A DNA stretch of 41,385 bases. It comes from an uncultured Alkalilimnicola sp. (lineage in GTDB: Bacteria > Pseudomonadota > Gammaproteobacteria > Nitrococcales > AK92). The position numbers and the translations under genes are program-made. The notes under the pieces are model-generated. The model was given only the letters and a program-made list of their open reading frames with translations, made no database searches and was not told the DNA's origin. Below are positions 11,072-19,613 of the stretch, piece after piece. Where the stretch lies: assembly GCA_937951875.1 (NCBI GenBank), contig CALGAN010000045.1:1-41385 (forward strand). Reading direction: 5' to 3'. Position 1 is the first letter of the stretch, and each line of letters begins with the position of its first letter.

Positions 11072-11576
11072 TGCCATTCTCCTTGTCGCCGGCGATCGCC
11101 GCGGCCAGTTCGTTGAGATCGGCCTGGTTGGTCAGCACTCGCTCGATGATGGCCTCCAGTTCCTCGGAGCGGTCGGCCTTGGTGGACAGATCGCGCAGGC
11201 GGTTGCGCGTCTCCAGCAGCTTGCGCAGGGGCTCGACTTGGGCGACCACCGCGGCCGGTTCGAAGTCCTCCAGCGATTGGAAGCGGAGATTGACCTCGAA
11301 TTCGCTGCCGTCGTCCTGGAGGGTGTTCTTCACCTTGAACCGCAGTCCCGGCGTCATGCTGGCCAGGACCTGGTTGAAGTTGTCGCGGTCGATCTGCACG
11401 AAGCGCCGGTCCTTGAGCGGCTTCAGTGGAGTGGTGGGGTCGCCGGAGAAATCGCCCATCACGCCAACCACGAAGGGCAGCTCGCGTTTGACGACCGCGC
11501 CTTCGGTTTCCACCTCGTAGCTGATGTGCACCCTGGGCTTGCGGACCCGGTTGAGTTTGTCGTGGATGCTCGGCAT
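11064..11576 (-). CDS. tssB: T6SS sheath small subunit TssB (VipA)
   Basis: TssB is the small partner of the contractile sheath. The 170-residue length is typical. It begins MPSIHDKLNRVRKPRVHISYEV, with the family block ELPFVVGVMGDFSG near residues 32-45. KDRRFVQIDRDNFNQVL and LRFQSLEDFEPAAVV follow, and the C-terminus is helical. AAGGAAAG lies a few bases before the ATG. It is 52 bp downstream of tssA and overlaps tssC by 8 nt. It is the only tssB in the window although two tssC genes follow. Confidence 0.96.
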   Translation of the reverse strand: MPSIHDKLNRVRKPRVHISYEVETEGAVVKRELPFVVGVMGDFSGDPTTPLKPLKDRRFVQIDRDNFNQVLASMTPGLRFKVKNTLQDDGSEFEVNLRFQSLEDFEPAAVVAQVEPLRKLLETRNRLRDLSTKADRSEELEAIIERVLTNQADLNELAAAIAGDKENGND

Positions 11577-11628
11577 TTAACTTTCCTTGTAAATTTAAAT
11601 AGTTATGGTTGCATCGGCGATCCCGCCC

Positions 11629-12756
11629 TTACTTCTCGACAACTCGGATTCCAGTGAGCGTCCGATACTTCTGGCGCGCGTTCTCATCGGGGATGAGCTC
11701 GCTGATCAGCTCCGGCAGCGACAGCTGGCTCCAATACACCGCTTGCTCGATGGCGTAGGAAATCGGCGAATGCGGCTCGGTGCGGCGGAAGAAGGCGGCG
11801 ATCTCGCGCAGCTGGCGCAGCGCGCCTTCGCGGTCGAGCATCAGCGCCGCCGGCGCCGGTGACTGCGTGCGCTCGTCAGGCGCGACCGTCTCACTTGCCT
11901 CGGTGGGCGCCGCTTCCGTCTCCAGCCGGTTGCCGGCGATGTGGCGCAAGGTCTGCAGGCAGCTCCCGAGGGTTTCCCGGATGCGTGCGGTCGGCTGCGG
12001 GTCGTCGGCGCAGTAGTGGTCGATCACCCGCTGGTAGCGCTCGTAGGCGGCGATGGCGTCGAGCAGGTCGCGCTGCAGCGCGACGAAGAATCGTGCCGGT
12101 GTCTCCAGCACCGCTTGGTCGATCTCGGCGTGGCTGGCGTAGCCGCGTTTGCTACGCGCTTCGCGCCGGGCGGGGTTGCTCACCCGCTCGGTCTCGAAAG
12201 CCTGTTCGCATTGCCAGGTGGAGAACGGTCCGGGCGGCGAGCCGGCGGTGATGGGGATCGACTTGATGGGCGCGATCAGCGCGCCCTCGCTGCCGAAGCC
12301 GTTGAGGCCGATCAGCGCCGCCAGCTGGGCGGCTTTGCCTTCCTCGTCCGGTCGTGGGTGCAATGCCTCGCCGTAGCGCGCGATCAACGCCGCGGCCAAG
12401 GTGAAACCGGCACGGATGCCGGCGAAGCCATGACAGCGGGTCAGCGCTTCGATCAGCCAGGCGGTCAGCTCCAGATCCTTGCTGCGTTGCTGCAACAGAG
12501 CGCAGGTCTCGCGCAGCACCGGCTGCCAGTCAGCCGGGTCGATGTATTCGGCGTCGCCCTGCGCGAGCGCGTTGCGCTCGCGGTTGCGGGCGGCGGTGCG
12601 CGCGTCCCGCAGTGCGTGGTAGCTGGAGGCGGCGGTCTGCCGCAGATCGCCGCCGGTGGGGTCGGCGCCGGGAATCGGCGCGAGCAGCGATTCGATATCG
12701 AGCAATGGGTCGAAAACCGGAATGTCCGGTATGGCGGCGAGTTCCAGCGTGCTCAT
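11629..12756 (-). CDS. tssA: T6SS assembly protein TssA (ImpA-type)
   Basis: TssA primes and caps tube/sheath assembly on the baseplate. The 375-residue product has the N-terminal ImpA domain: DIESLLAPIPGADPTGGDLR near residues 20-39, then the ARTAARNRERNALAQGD and DPADWQPVLR blocks. After a central region comes a short C-terminal helical segment ending YWSQLSLPELISELIPDE and a final VVEK. The short size and absence of a VasL-like membrane extension place it with the short, ring-forming TssA proteins. It is the first gene of the leftward arm and follows a 310-bp AT-rich gap after ppkA. Confidence 0.92.
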   Translation of the reverse strand: MSTLELAAIPDIPVFDPLLDIESLLAPIPGADPTGGDLRQTAASSYHALRDARTAARNRERNALAQGDAEYIDPADWQPVLRETCALLQQRSKDLELTAWLIEALTRCHGFAGIRAGFTLAAALIARYGEALHPRPDEEGKAAQLAALIGLNGFGSEGALIAPIKSIPITAGSPPGPFSTWQCEQAFETERVSNPARREARSKRGYASHAEIDQAVLETPARFFVALQRDLLDAIAAYERYQRVIDHYCADDPQPTARIRETLGSCLQTLRHIAGNRLETEAAPTEASETVAPDERTQSPAPAALMLDREGALRQLREIAAFFRRTEPHSPISYAIEQAVYWSQLSLPELISELIPDENARQKYRTLTGIRVVEK

Positions 12757-13066
12757 GATCTGGCATCCGTTGCCAAGGCCGGGATACGGTCACGCACCAA
12801 GCCCGCCTCCGGTTAGCGCATGGTCGCGGGGGAGGAAGGCGTCGAGTGTGGCGTGCTTCGGCCGGCGTTCCTTGCGTTCGTTATTCTTCCCTGTTATCGC
12901 AAGATGATTATTTTATTGATCGACTTTCTGGTAATCCTCTATGGGGAGTGTTTGAAGTTCTGTTCAATATAAATGATTTATTGCTGATCTTTAATTCAAG
13001 TATTCATTATTAGAATATCTTTGATGTTTTTGCGTCTGTTAGGTGTCAAAAGTTTCGCCAAGGGTA
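12757..13066 (-). promoter_or_regulatory. AT-rich gap upstream of the tssA operon
   Basis: This 310-bp gap between ppkA and tssA (both leftward) has no coding sequence. Its distal half (about 12895-13045) is markedly AT-rich against very GC-rich neighbours. A plausible leftward promoter is TTAAAG, 17 bp, TATATT (about 12969-12997, minus strand). A short AAGGGT/ACCCTT stem spans the ppkA stop (13060-13074) and could be a weak terminator. No good sigma-54 site was seen. The promoter position is tentative. Confidence 0.4.
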
Positions 13067-14962
13067 TCACCCTTTGTCAATCAGTTCGCGAGCCTGGGTG
13101 CGCAACTGTCTCGCTTGGTAATATTCACCTCGCATTTGATGGTAAGCGGCCTTGGTGAGAAGGTTTTTGGCCAGAGTTTCACGTGCCGCGGCATAAGGCG
13201 GATAAGTCGGCGGGATAAAGCCGCGCAGCGCTGCGATTTCCGCCACCGCCTGGCTTATCTCGGAACGGCGCCATACCCGCTTGCTGCGCTCGGCGAACTC
13301 GGCGAGCCATGGCTTCCAGAACAGATCGGCCGCTTCGGTGGGGTAGTCGCCGCGCCGGTCGCCGTCCGTCAGGTGGTAGCGAGCGAGTTCGCGAGCGGCG
13401 GCCCACAGGGCCGGATCGATGGTGACGGCCCGCAGAGGCGCGAGCTGCGGCAGCTGTTCCTGGAACTCAGCCATGCGCGCCAGTTGCAGGAAGTCGCGGT
13501 TGCGCACCGATTCGCGCAGGGCCCGCTCGAACCGACCGACGTCGGCCGCTGCCAGTTCGATGCCCGGCAGCCCGAGCGCATCCAGCCGGGCGATCAGCGC
13601 CGCCACTCGCCGCGCGCTGTCCGCGCTGAAGTCGCCGGCATGCCAGATGCCGCGCAACTCCAGGGTAAGCGCACCGGCGCGCTCTTTGATGGTTCGCTCG
13701 ATCCGGTCGGCGGCAGAGCGCAGGCGGGCCGAGTCGGGGTAGAACTCGGCCAGCGCGGCCGCTTCGCGGCGCAGCCCGATGAGATCGGCGTCGTCGTGCA
13801 CCGCGCTACGGCTGACGCGCTCCAGCAACGGTTCGATCATGTCGCGGTCGAGCGCCGCCAGCGCCGCGCTGCGTAGCGCTGGCGGCAGGTCGTTCAGTGC
13901 GGCCAAGGCGGTCTCGCGCTGATCTTGCGCGGCCTCCCGGATCGGCGTCAGCGCCCGTTCGAGCCGGGCCAGCGCCAGGCGGTCGGCGGCATCGGTCCAG
14001 CCGACGTACACGGCTGTCGCCAGAGCCGCGGCCAGCGCTCCCAGCGGTAGAGCGATACCGAGCGTGCGCCGGCCGCGGCCGGTGCCGGTCAGTCGGTCGA
14101 CGAAGCGCCGGACATCGCGCGGCCGCCGTCCTCGCTCGTACAACAGCGCCTGGCGCAGCGCTCGCCAGCGCCCAAAGCGCAAGCCAGGCGGGCGCCGCAG
14201 CGGCGGCCGGCGCCGGCCGCCCGCCGGAGGCGAGTCCCAGGGGCGGGCGCCGCTGAGCATTTCGTAGGCGATGCAGGCCAGGGAGTAGATGTCATCGCTG
14301 GGGCAGGGCGGTTGGCCGTCGAGCAGCTCGGCGCTGGAGTAGGCGGGCGAGTAGCCGAGGTAGGCGGACTCGGCGTCGGCGCGGGCCTGGCGCGCGGTGC
14401 CGAAGTCGATCAGGCGCACCTCGCCGCTTTCGGTGATGAAAATGTTGCCGGGCTTGAGGTCGGAATGCACCACGCCCTTGGCGTGCGCGGCCGCCAGCGC
14501 CGCTCCGACCTCGCGGATCAGCGCCATGGCTTGGGCCTGAGGAATCCGATGTCCCGGACTGCGTGCCAGGCGGGCGGCGAGCGGCTCGCCGCGCAGGTAC
14601 TCCATGACGACGAACGCTATCTGGCCATCGATGCCGAAGTCGTGGATGCGGACGATATTGTCGTGGCCGATGCGGCGGGTCGACAGCGCTTCCGACCGAG
14701 CCATCTCGCGCGCGATCGCCACACCGCCTACGTCCCGCGGGCGCGGCACCTTGATCACGACGTCCCTCTCGCCGACCTCGGCCGATTCGATCAATCGATC
14801 GTGCGCCAGATAGATATTGCTGGTGCCGCCGATCGCTAGGAGTTCCACAATCTCGTAGCGGCCATTCAATACCGCGCCGGGTGGAATGGCGCCGGCTATG
14901 GGCGAAGGAATAAGACAAGCAGAGGCGTTTTTATTTTTATTAGAAATTAATGAATGGGTCAC
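13067..14962 (-). CDS. ppkA: Membrane Ser/Thr protein kinase of the T6SS (PpkA-like)
   Basis: The 631-residue product has a Hanks-type kinase domain at about residues 35-290. Visible residues are a Gly-rich loop (AIGGTSNIYLA), catalytic-spine Lys71 (VVIKV), the catalytic loop H166-S-D168-LKPGN and the DFG motif at 186-188. One transmembrane segment (about 300-321) follows, then about 310 residues predicted to be periplasmic. Such kinases phosphorylate FHA proteins or TssL to switch on T6SS assembly and are countered by PppA. The start is a GTG at 14962 with AAGGA 9 nt upstream. The C-terminal part is helical and lacks an obvious von Willebrand domain like that of P. aeruginosa PpkA, so the sensing part is unrecognised. 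It is transcribed divergently from tagH. Confidence 0.9.
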   Translation of the reverse strand: MTHSLISNKNKNASACLIPSPIAGAIPPGAVLNGRYEIVELLAIGGTSNIYLAHDRLIESAEVGERDVVIKVPRPRDVGGVAIAREMARSEALSTRRIGHDNIVRIHDFGIDGQIAFVVMEYLRGEPLAARLARSPGHRIPQAQAMALIREVGAALAAAHAKGVVHSDLKPGNIFITESGEVRLIDFGTARQARADAESAYLGYSPAYSSAELLDGQPPCPSDDIYSLACIAYEMLSGARPWDSPPAGGRRRPPLRRPPGLRFGRWRALRQALLYERGRRPRDVRRFVDRLTGTGRGRRTLGIALPLGALAAALATAVYVGWTDAADRLALARLERALTPIREAAQDQRETALAALNDLPPALRSAALAALDRDMIEPLLERVSRSAVHDDADLIGLRREAAALAEFYPDSARLRSAADRIERTIKERAGALTLELRGIWHAGDFSADSARRVAALIARLDALGLPGIELAAADVGRFERALRESVRNRDFLQLARMAEFQEQLPQLAPLRAVTIDPALWAAARELARYHLTDGDRRGDYPTEAADLFWKPWLAEFAERSKRVWRRSEISQAVAEIAALRGFIPPTYPPYAAARETLAKNLLTKAAYHQMRGEYYQARQLRTQARELIDKG

Positions 14963-15165
14963 CAGTTGCGATCCTTACGTTTATAGGATAGTTATCTGCC
15001 GTGATAACATGGCCGCCCGCTTAGGATAGGCGGCGAAAAAAAGGGTATGCAGGACGAACGGTCGCCGCTACCCGTGCTGTTCGCAGGCACCGGATGGCGC
15101 GCCGATCCGCGTCGTCGAAACCGTCTTCCGACCGGTTTTCGGCAGCGGTGAGCAAGGGATTTGCG
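14963..15165. promoter_or_regulatory. Divergent promoter region of ppkA and tagH with inverted repeat
   Basis: This 203-bp region separates the two divergent T6SS arms. An inverted repeat GTTATC-N6-GATAAC (14991-15008) sits about 30 bp upstream of the ppkA start, in the AT-rich part where -10-like hexamers (TATAGG on plus, TATCCT on minus) are found. It is a plausible operator for a regulator that controls both arms. No regulator gene is present nearby and exact promoters could not be fixed. Confidence 0.4.
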
Positions 15166-16344
15166 ATGCGTTTGAGATTGAGCGTTGAGGGGGGAGCGGC
15201 GCAGCCGCCCGGGCGTGCCGAGCACGTTTTCGACCAGCGCGGCGGGGTGATCGGCCGCGGCAACGACTGCGATTGGGTGCTGGAGTGCCCGGACAAGCTG
15301 CTGTCGCGTCGGCACGCCGTCGTCGCGTTCGAGGACGGACGTTTCTATCTCTACGACGCCAGCGCCAACGGCGTTTTTCACAATGAGGCCGCGACCCCGA
15401 TAGGGCCCGGCGGCCGGGTCGAACTCGCCGACGGCGATAGCCTGCGGATGGGCAACCTACTGATCCGGGCGCGGCTCTTGGCCGAGGCCGCCGCCGAGCC
15501 CGCGTCAGCGGCGGCGGAGCCAGGGCCGTTAGCGGAGGTTCAGGCTGGGGCGGACGCGGTTAGGGTCACGCGGGCGGTGCTGTCCGCCGCGTTCAGCGAC
15601 GCCTTCCACCCGCCGCGCGTGACCATTCCCGCGGACGTGGATCTGTCGCCGCGCCTGACGCCGGAGGCGGCGCCGGCCAGCGCCATCAACCGGCAGTTCG
15701 ACGCCCTGGAACCGGCGGCGTCCCGGGCGCTGCGCCAGGAGCTGCTGTCGGACGCCGATCCTAGCGACGATTTCGAACTGACGCCCGAGGCCGCCCGCGC
15801 CTTGGCCAGGAGCCTGCGCTTGTGTCTGGAGGGCATTTTCGCGCTGAGCGGCGAGTTCGACGCGGTGGAACGGCGGCTGGCCAACCGCAAGGCGGCGGAC
15901 GGCGGTTCCTTGCCGGCCGCCGACGTCGAGCGGTTTTGCCGGGCACTGCTCGGCGAGCAGGACGACGATGAACGGAACAGGCAGGTGGCGGCGCTGGGCG
16001 CGACGGTGGCGCGGCTGCGGGGCCGGCACGCGCTGATCGCCGGCTGCTTCGAGCAATCGGTCAACACCATCCTCGAGCAGTTCGCGCCGGACAAGTTCGA
16101 GAAACGCCTGCAGCGGCAGCTTTCCGGCAGGGGCAAAGGGGAAAGGCTGCGCCGGCTCAAGTACCGTGTCAGCAAGGACGCCGTGCATTGGCAGTTTTAT
16201 AAGAACTGGTACGAGACCCAGCGGAAATCGGTGTTCTCGGCGGTGCACCAGTTGTTTGAAAAAAGGATGTCCGCGCTCTATGCTGAGCGCCTCCGCGACC
16301 TCGCTGATCGTCCATTGAGGGAATCCATGGAAACGGAGCGATAA
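15166..16344 (+). CDS. tagH: T6SS-associated FHA-domain protein TagH (Fha/ImpI)
   Basis: FHA proteins bind phosphothreonine and relay the kinase signal to the T6SS membrane complex. The 392-residue product has an N-terminal FHA domain (about residues 1-105) with the expected binding residues: Gly30-Arg31, Ser47-Arg-Arg-His50 and Asn68-Gly (SANGVFHN). An Ala/Pro-rich linker follows, and then the conserved TagH C-terminal domain, which ends with a WQFYKNWYETQRKSVFSAVHQLF block. The ATG at 15166 has AAGGGA upstream and starts MRLRLSVEGG, normal for an FHA N-terminus. The frame is open for a further 24 codons, which encode Ser/Arg-rich sequence and are probably not translated. It is the first gene of the rightward arm. 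Confidence 0.92.
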   Translation: MRLRLSVEGGAAQPPGRAEHVFDQRGGVIGRGNDCDWVLECPDKLLSRRHAVVAFEDGRFYLYDASANGVFHNEAATPIGPGGRVELADGDSLRMGNLLIRARLLAEAAAEPASAAAEPGPLAEVQAGADAVRVTRAVLSAAFSDAFHPPRVTIPADVDLSPRLTPEAAPASAINRQFDALEPAASRALRQELLSDADPSDDFELTPEAARALARSLRLCLEGIFALSGEFDAVERRLANRKAADGGSLPAADVERFCRALLGEQDDDERNRQVAALGATVARLRGRHALIAGCFEQSVNTILEQFAPDKFEKRLQRQLSGRGKGERLRRLKYRVSKDAVHWQFYKNWYETQRKSVFSAVHQLFEKRMSALYAERLRDLADRPLRESMETER

Positions 16345-16383
16345 AAGGTCCGGTTCATCAAGGAAGAAAAAAACGATAACAGG

Positions 16384-16863
16384 ATGTTGCAACGCATGTG
16401 TCGTCGTTTGGCGCTGCTGGTATTTGCCGCGCTCGCGCTTTCCGCTTGCGCTGTTAATCGTTATGTCGTCAGTCCCTACGACAAACTGACGCTGAACGCG
16501 ACCAATGACGTCAACCCCGATCACCATGGGCGCGCCTCGCCCATTACCGTTCGCGTCTACGAGCTGTCTTCCCGAACCACCTTCGACAACCTCGATTTCA
16601 ACGCCGCGTTCAACAACGCCGGCACATTCCTGAGCGATGAACTGCTGTCGTCGGCCGAGCGTGTTCTCCTGCCGGGCGAGACGGCCAGGCACCGAGTGAA
16701 CCTGAATAGGAACGCGAGATATATCGCCGTCGTCGCTGCCTATAGGGATATCGATCGGGCGAAATGGAAGCTGGTCTATCCGGTCAACGGCGATTGGTAC
16801 TACAGCCACACGCTGACGTTCACCAGCGATGGTGTGGTGCTGGGAGAGATCGGGGAAAAATAA
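16384..16863 (+). CDS. tssJ: T6SS outer-membrane lipoprotein TssJ
   Basis: TssJ is the outer-membrane lipoprotein that anchors the TssJLM membrane complex. The 159-residue product has an n-region with arginines, a hydrophobic core and a lipobox L-S-A-C with the acylated Cys at residue 22. A transthyretin-like beta domain follows, with the family features SPITVRVYELSS and FLSDELLSSAERVLLPGE. Two in-frame ATGs are possible: 16384, and 16396 (M5), which has AGGA 11 nt upstream. Both preserve the lipoprotein signal. It lies 39 bp after tagH and 16 bp before tssK. Confidence 0.93.
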   Translation: MLQRMCRRLALLVFAALALSACAVNRYVVSPYDKLTLNATNDVNPDHHGRASPITVRVYELSSRTTFDNLDFNAAFNNAGTFLSDELLSSAERVLLPGETARHRVNLNRNARYIAVVAAYRDIDRAKWKLVYPVNGDWYYSHTLTFTSDGVVLGEIGEK

Positions 16864-16879
16864 TCAACGGCGTACTCTA

Positions 16880-18220
16880 ATGTTGAATAATAAAACCGTC
16901 TGGCTGGAGAGCCAGTATCTATTTCCGCACCATTTCCAGCAGCAGGAGCGTTATCTGGAGGGGCGGATCGAGCAACGTTGCGCGGCGATCAGCCCGTATG
17001 TTTGGGGGTTCCACGAAATCGCCATCGACACCGCGGCGCTGGCCGAGGGACGGGTCGCGCTGACCGCCGCCCGCGGCATCATGCCGGATGGCACGCCGTT
17101 CGATCTGCCGGGCGGCTCGCCCTTGCCGCCGCCGCTGCGCATCCCGCCGGGTACCCGTGATCAGCGCGTGGTGCTGGCGCTGCCGCTGTACCAGCCGGGC
17201 GCCTGCTACGTCGACGTCCAGCAGAGCGGCGACAGCAACCGGGTAGCCCGCTACCGGCTACAGGTGGTCGAGGTGTTCGACTACAGCGGCCAGGTGTCGC
17301 GGCCGGAGCCGGTGGAAACGGCGGTGCTGAACTGTTCGCTGCACCTGGAGAGCGCCGAGCTGGGCGGCTATACCACGCTGCCGCTGGCGCAGGTGCGGGA
17401 GGTGACCCCGGAAGGCGCGGTGGTGCTGGAGAGCGCCTACATCGCCACCACCTTCGATGTGCAGCGCAGCACGCCGCTCAGCAACTGCTTGAGCGACGTC
17501 ATCGGCCTGCTGCATCAGCGCGGCGAGGCCTTGGCGATGCGTTTCAATCAGGCCGGCAAGGCCGGCGGCGCCTCCGCCATCGCCGATTTCCTGCTGTTGC
17601 AGCTCATCAACCGCCACGAGGCGCGATTGCGCCATCTCGCCGGCCTGCGGCAGCTGCATCCCGAGCGCCTGTACGCGCAGCTGCTGGAGCTGGCCGGCGA
17701 GCTGGCGACCTTTACCACCGAGGCCAAGCGCACGCCGCGGCTGCCGCCGTATCGCCACGACGATCTCTATGCCTGCTTCCGGCCGGTGATGGATGCGCTC
17801 AGCCGGCAGCTCAGCGCGGTGCTGGAGCAGACCGCGATCGCCATGCCGGTCGAGGCCCGGCAATACGGCATCTACGTCGCCGCCATCGGCGACCGCTCGC
17901 TGCTCAAGCAGGCGCGGTTCGTGCTCGCCGCCAAGGCTGATCTGCCGACCGAGGCGCTGCGCGAGCAGCTGGCATCGCTGATCAAGGTCGGCGCGGTAGA
18001 GACCATCCGTAATCTGGTGAACAACCATCTGCCCGGCATCGGTCTGACGGCGCTGCCGGTAGCGCCGCGCGAGATCCCGTACCACGCCGGCTTCGTCTAC
18101 TTCGAGCTGGATTCCCGCTCCGAGCACTGGCAGCAGCTGAAGAGCGCCGGCGGCTTCGCCTTCCATGTCGCCGCCGAGCTGCCCGGACTGGAGCTGGAAC
18201 TATGGGCTATCCGGCACTGA
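16880..18220 (+). CDS. tssK: T6SS baseplate-membrane adaptor TssK
   Basis: TssK trimers link the baseplate to the TssL/TssM membrane complex. The 446-residue product begins MLNNKTVWLESQYLFPHHFQ, and the W-x-E-x-x-x-L-x-P-x-H-F-Q pattern is a clear TssK signature. The body has VQRSTPLSNCLSDVIGLLHQ and the C-terminal receptor-like domain ends GFAFHVAAELPGLELELWAI. The ATG at 16880 is preferred over an in-frame start 17 codons upstream, which overlaps tssJ and adds non-conserved residues. It lies 16 bp after tssJ and 24 bp before tssL. It is also known as ImpJ or VasE. Confidence 0.95.
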   Translation: MLNNKTVWLESQYLFPHHFQQQERYLEGRIEQRCAAISPYVWGFHEIAIDTAALAEGRVALTAARGIMPDGTPFDLPGGSPLPPPLRIPPGTRDQRVVLALPLYQPGACYVDVQQSGDSNRVARYRLQVVEVFDYSGQVSRPEPVETAVLNCSLHLESAELGGYTTLPLAQVREVTPEGAVVLESAYIATTFDVQRSTPLSNCLSDVIGLLHQRGEALAMRFNQAGKAGGASAIADFLLLQLINRHEARLRHLAGLRQLHPERLYAQLLELAGELATFTTEAKRTPRLPPYRHDDLYACFRPVMDALSRQLSAVLEQTAIAMPVEARQYGIYVAAIGDRSLLKQARFVLAAKADLPTEALREQLASLIKVGAVETIRNLVNNHLPGIGLTALPVAPREIPYHAGFVYFELDSRSEHWQQLKSAGGFAFHVAAELPGLELELWAIRH

Positions 18221-18244
18221 CGCCGGCGCCGGTGCGGGGCGGTC

Positions 18245-19585
18245 ATGACTGACAGCGATAAGACCATCATCCGTCCGCGGCCGGGGCGGCCGCCGGCCGA
18301 GGCTGGCGACGCGACCGTGATCCGTCCGCGGCCCGGCGGCCGACCGGCGTCGGCGGCCGACGACGCCACGGTGGTGCGGCCGCGGCAGGCAGCGGCGCGC
18401 GGTCCCTTGCGGCTAAACGAAGTGTCGGGTCTGCGCCGCGATCCGCTGGTGGATGCCGCCGCCACGTTGCTGGCGTTGACCACCCAGCTGCGCTGGCTGC
18501 GGGCGGAGGTCGACGTGGAGGCCCTGCACGGCCAGGTGGTCGAGCGTGTGCGCGCCTTCCAGCACGCCGCCGAAGCGGCCGGCGTCCCGCCCGAGACGGT
18601 GCGCAAGGCCTCCTATCTGCTTTGCTCGTTGATCGACGAGACCGTGCTCAACACTTCCTGGGGGGAGCACAGCGCCTGGAGCCAGAAGAGCCTGCTGCGC
18701 ATCTTCCATCGCGAGACGTACGGCGGCGAGCGGGTGTTCGAGCTGATCGACGCCGCCCTGGCCGAGAGCCGCAAGGATTACGCGTTCCTCGAATTGGCCT
18801 ATCTGTGCCTGAGTCTGGGGTTCCAGGGCCGGTATCGTGTCGACCGCGGCGGCAAGCTGGAGCTGGAGCGGGTGCGCGGCGACCTTTACGACAACCTTGG
18901 GCCGGCGCGTGAGCGGCTGTCCCAGCCGCTGTCATCGCCGCCGCCGGCAACAGGCCGGATGGGGCGGCCGCTGCACAGCTTCCTGCTGGTCTGGGTGCTG
19001 GCGGCGATACTCGGTTTGGCCGCGTTCGGTGTGTACAGCTATTTGCTGATCGACCTCAACGAGCGCAGCGACCGCTTGCAGGCCGAGCTGGCGGCGTTGG
19101 TGCCGGCGCCGCCCGCCGTCCGCAACCCGCCGGCCCGGCTGCGGCCGGAGGTTGCCCGGCTGCGGGAGCTGCTGGCGCCCGAGATCGAACGCGGCGTGCT
19201 GAGCGTCACCGACTACGAGACCCGGGTGTCGGTGGTGCTGCAGGCCGAGGAGCTGTTCGGCTCCGGCAGTGTCGCCATCGACGAGTCTTTCTATCCGGTG
19301 CTCGACAAGATCGCCAAGGCGCTGGAAGCCATCCCCGGGCGCGTGGTGGTGGCCGGCCATACCGACAGCCAGGCGATCCGATCGCCGCGTTTCCCTTCCA
19401 ACTGGCACTTGTCGCTGGCGCGGGCCAGCGCGGTGGTGAAGTACATGTCGTCGGTCGCGAATCTGTCCGGCCGCATGCTGCCCGAGGGCAAGGCCGACAC
19501 CGAGCCGGTCGCCGACAACGCCACGCCCGAGGGGCGCGCTCGAAACCGCCGCGTGACCATCGACGTATTCAACGCCAGCGAGTAG
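18245..19585 (+). CDS. tssL: T6SS inner-membrane protein TssL with OmpA-like C-terminus
   Basis: TssL (DotU/ImpK) is part of the inner-membrane core. The 446-residue product has four parts. The N-terminal tail carries three repeats of T-[IV]-[IV]-R-P-R at Thr7, Thr24 and Thr42. The DotU domain (about 60-230) contains LLCSLIDETVLNTSWG and HRETYGGERVFELID. A single transmembrane helix lies at about 246-269. The periplasmic OmpA-like domain (about 330-441) has GHTDS, the LSLARA block and ARNRRVTID and is likely to bind peptidoglycan. In Agrobacterium, PpkA phosphorylates TssL at an N-terminal Thr and Fha binds it, so the repeats are likely phospho-acceptor sites. This is an extended TssL, so no separate TagL is needed. 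Confidence 0.95.
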   Translation: MTDSDKTIIRPRPGRPPAEAGDATVIRPRPGGRPASAADDATVVRPRQAAARGPLRLNEVSGLRRDPLVDAAATLLALTTQLRWLRAEVDVEALHGQVVERVRAFQHAAEAAGVPPETVRKASYLLCSLIDETVLNTSWGEHSAWSQKSLLRIFHRETYGGERVFELIDAALAESRKDYAFLELAYLCLSLGFQGRYRVDRGGKLELERVRGDLYDNLGPARERLSQPLSSPPPATGRMGRPLHSFLLVWVLAAILGLAAFGVYSYLLIDLNERSDRLQAELAALVPAPPAVRNPPARLRPEVARLRELLAPEIERGVLSVTDYETRVSVVLQAEELFGSGSVAIDESFYPVLDKIAKALEAIPGRVVVAGHTDSQAIRSPRFPSNWHLSLARASAVVKYMSSVANLSGRMLPEGKADTEPVADNATPEGRARNRRVTIDVFNASE

Positions 19586-19613
19586 CCGCGACCCGAGCCA
19601 AGGACGGAACGCT

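Noticed and set aside
12757..12790. Possible sigma-54 site (TTGGCAACGGATGCC) before tssA
   Set aside because: The GG and GC doublets are two bases too close for a -24/-12 promoter.
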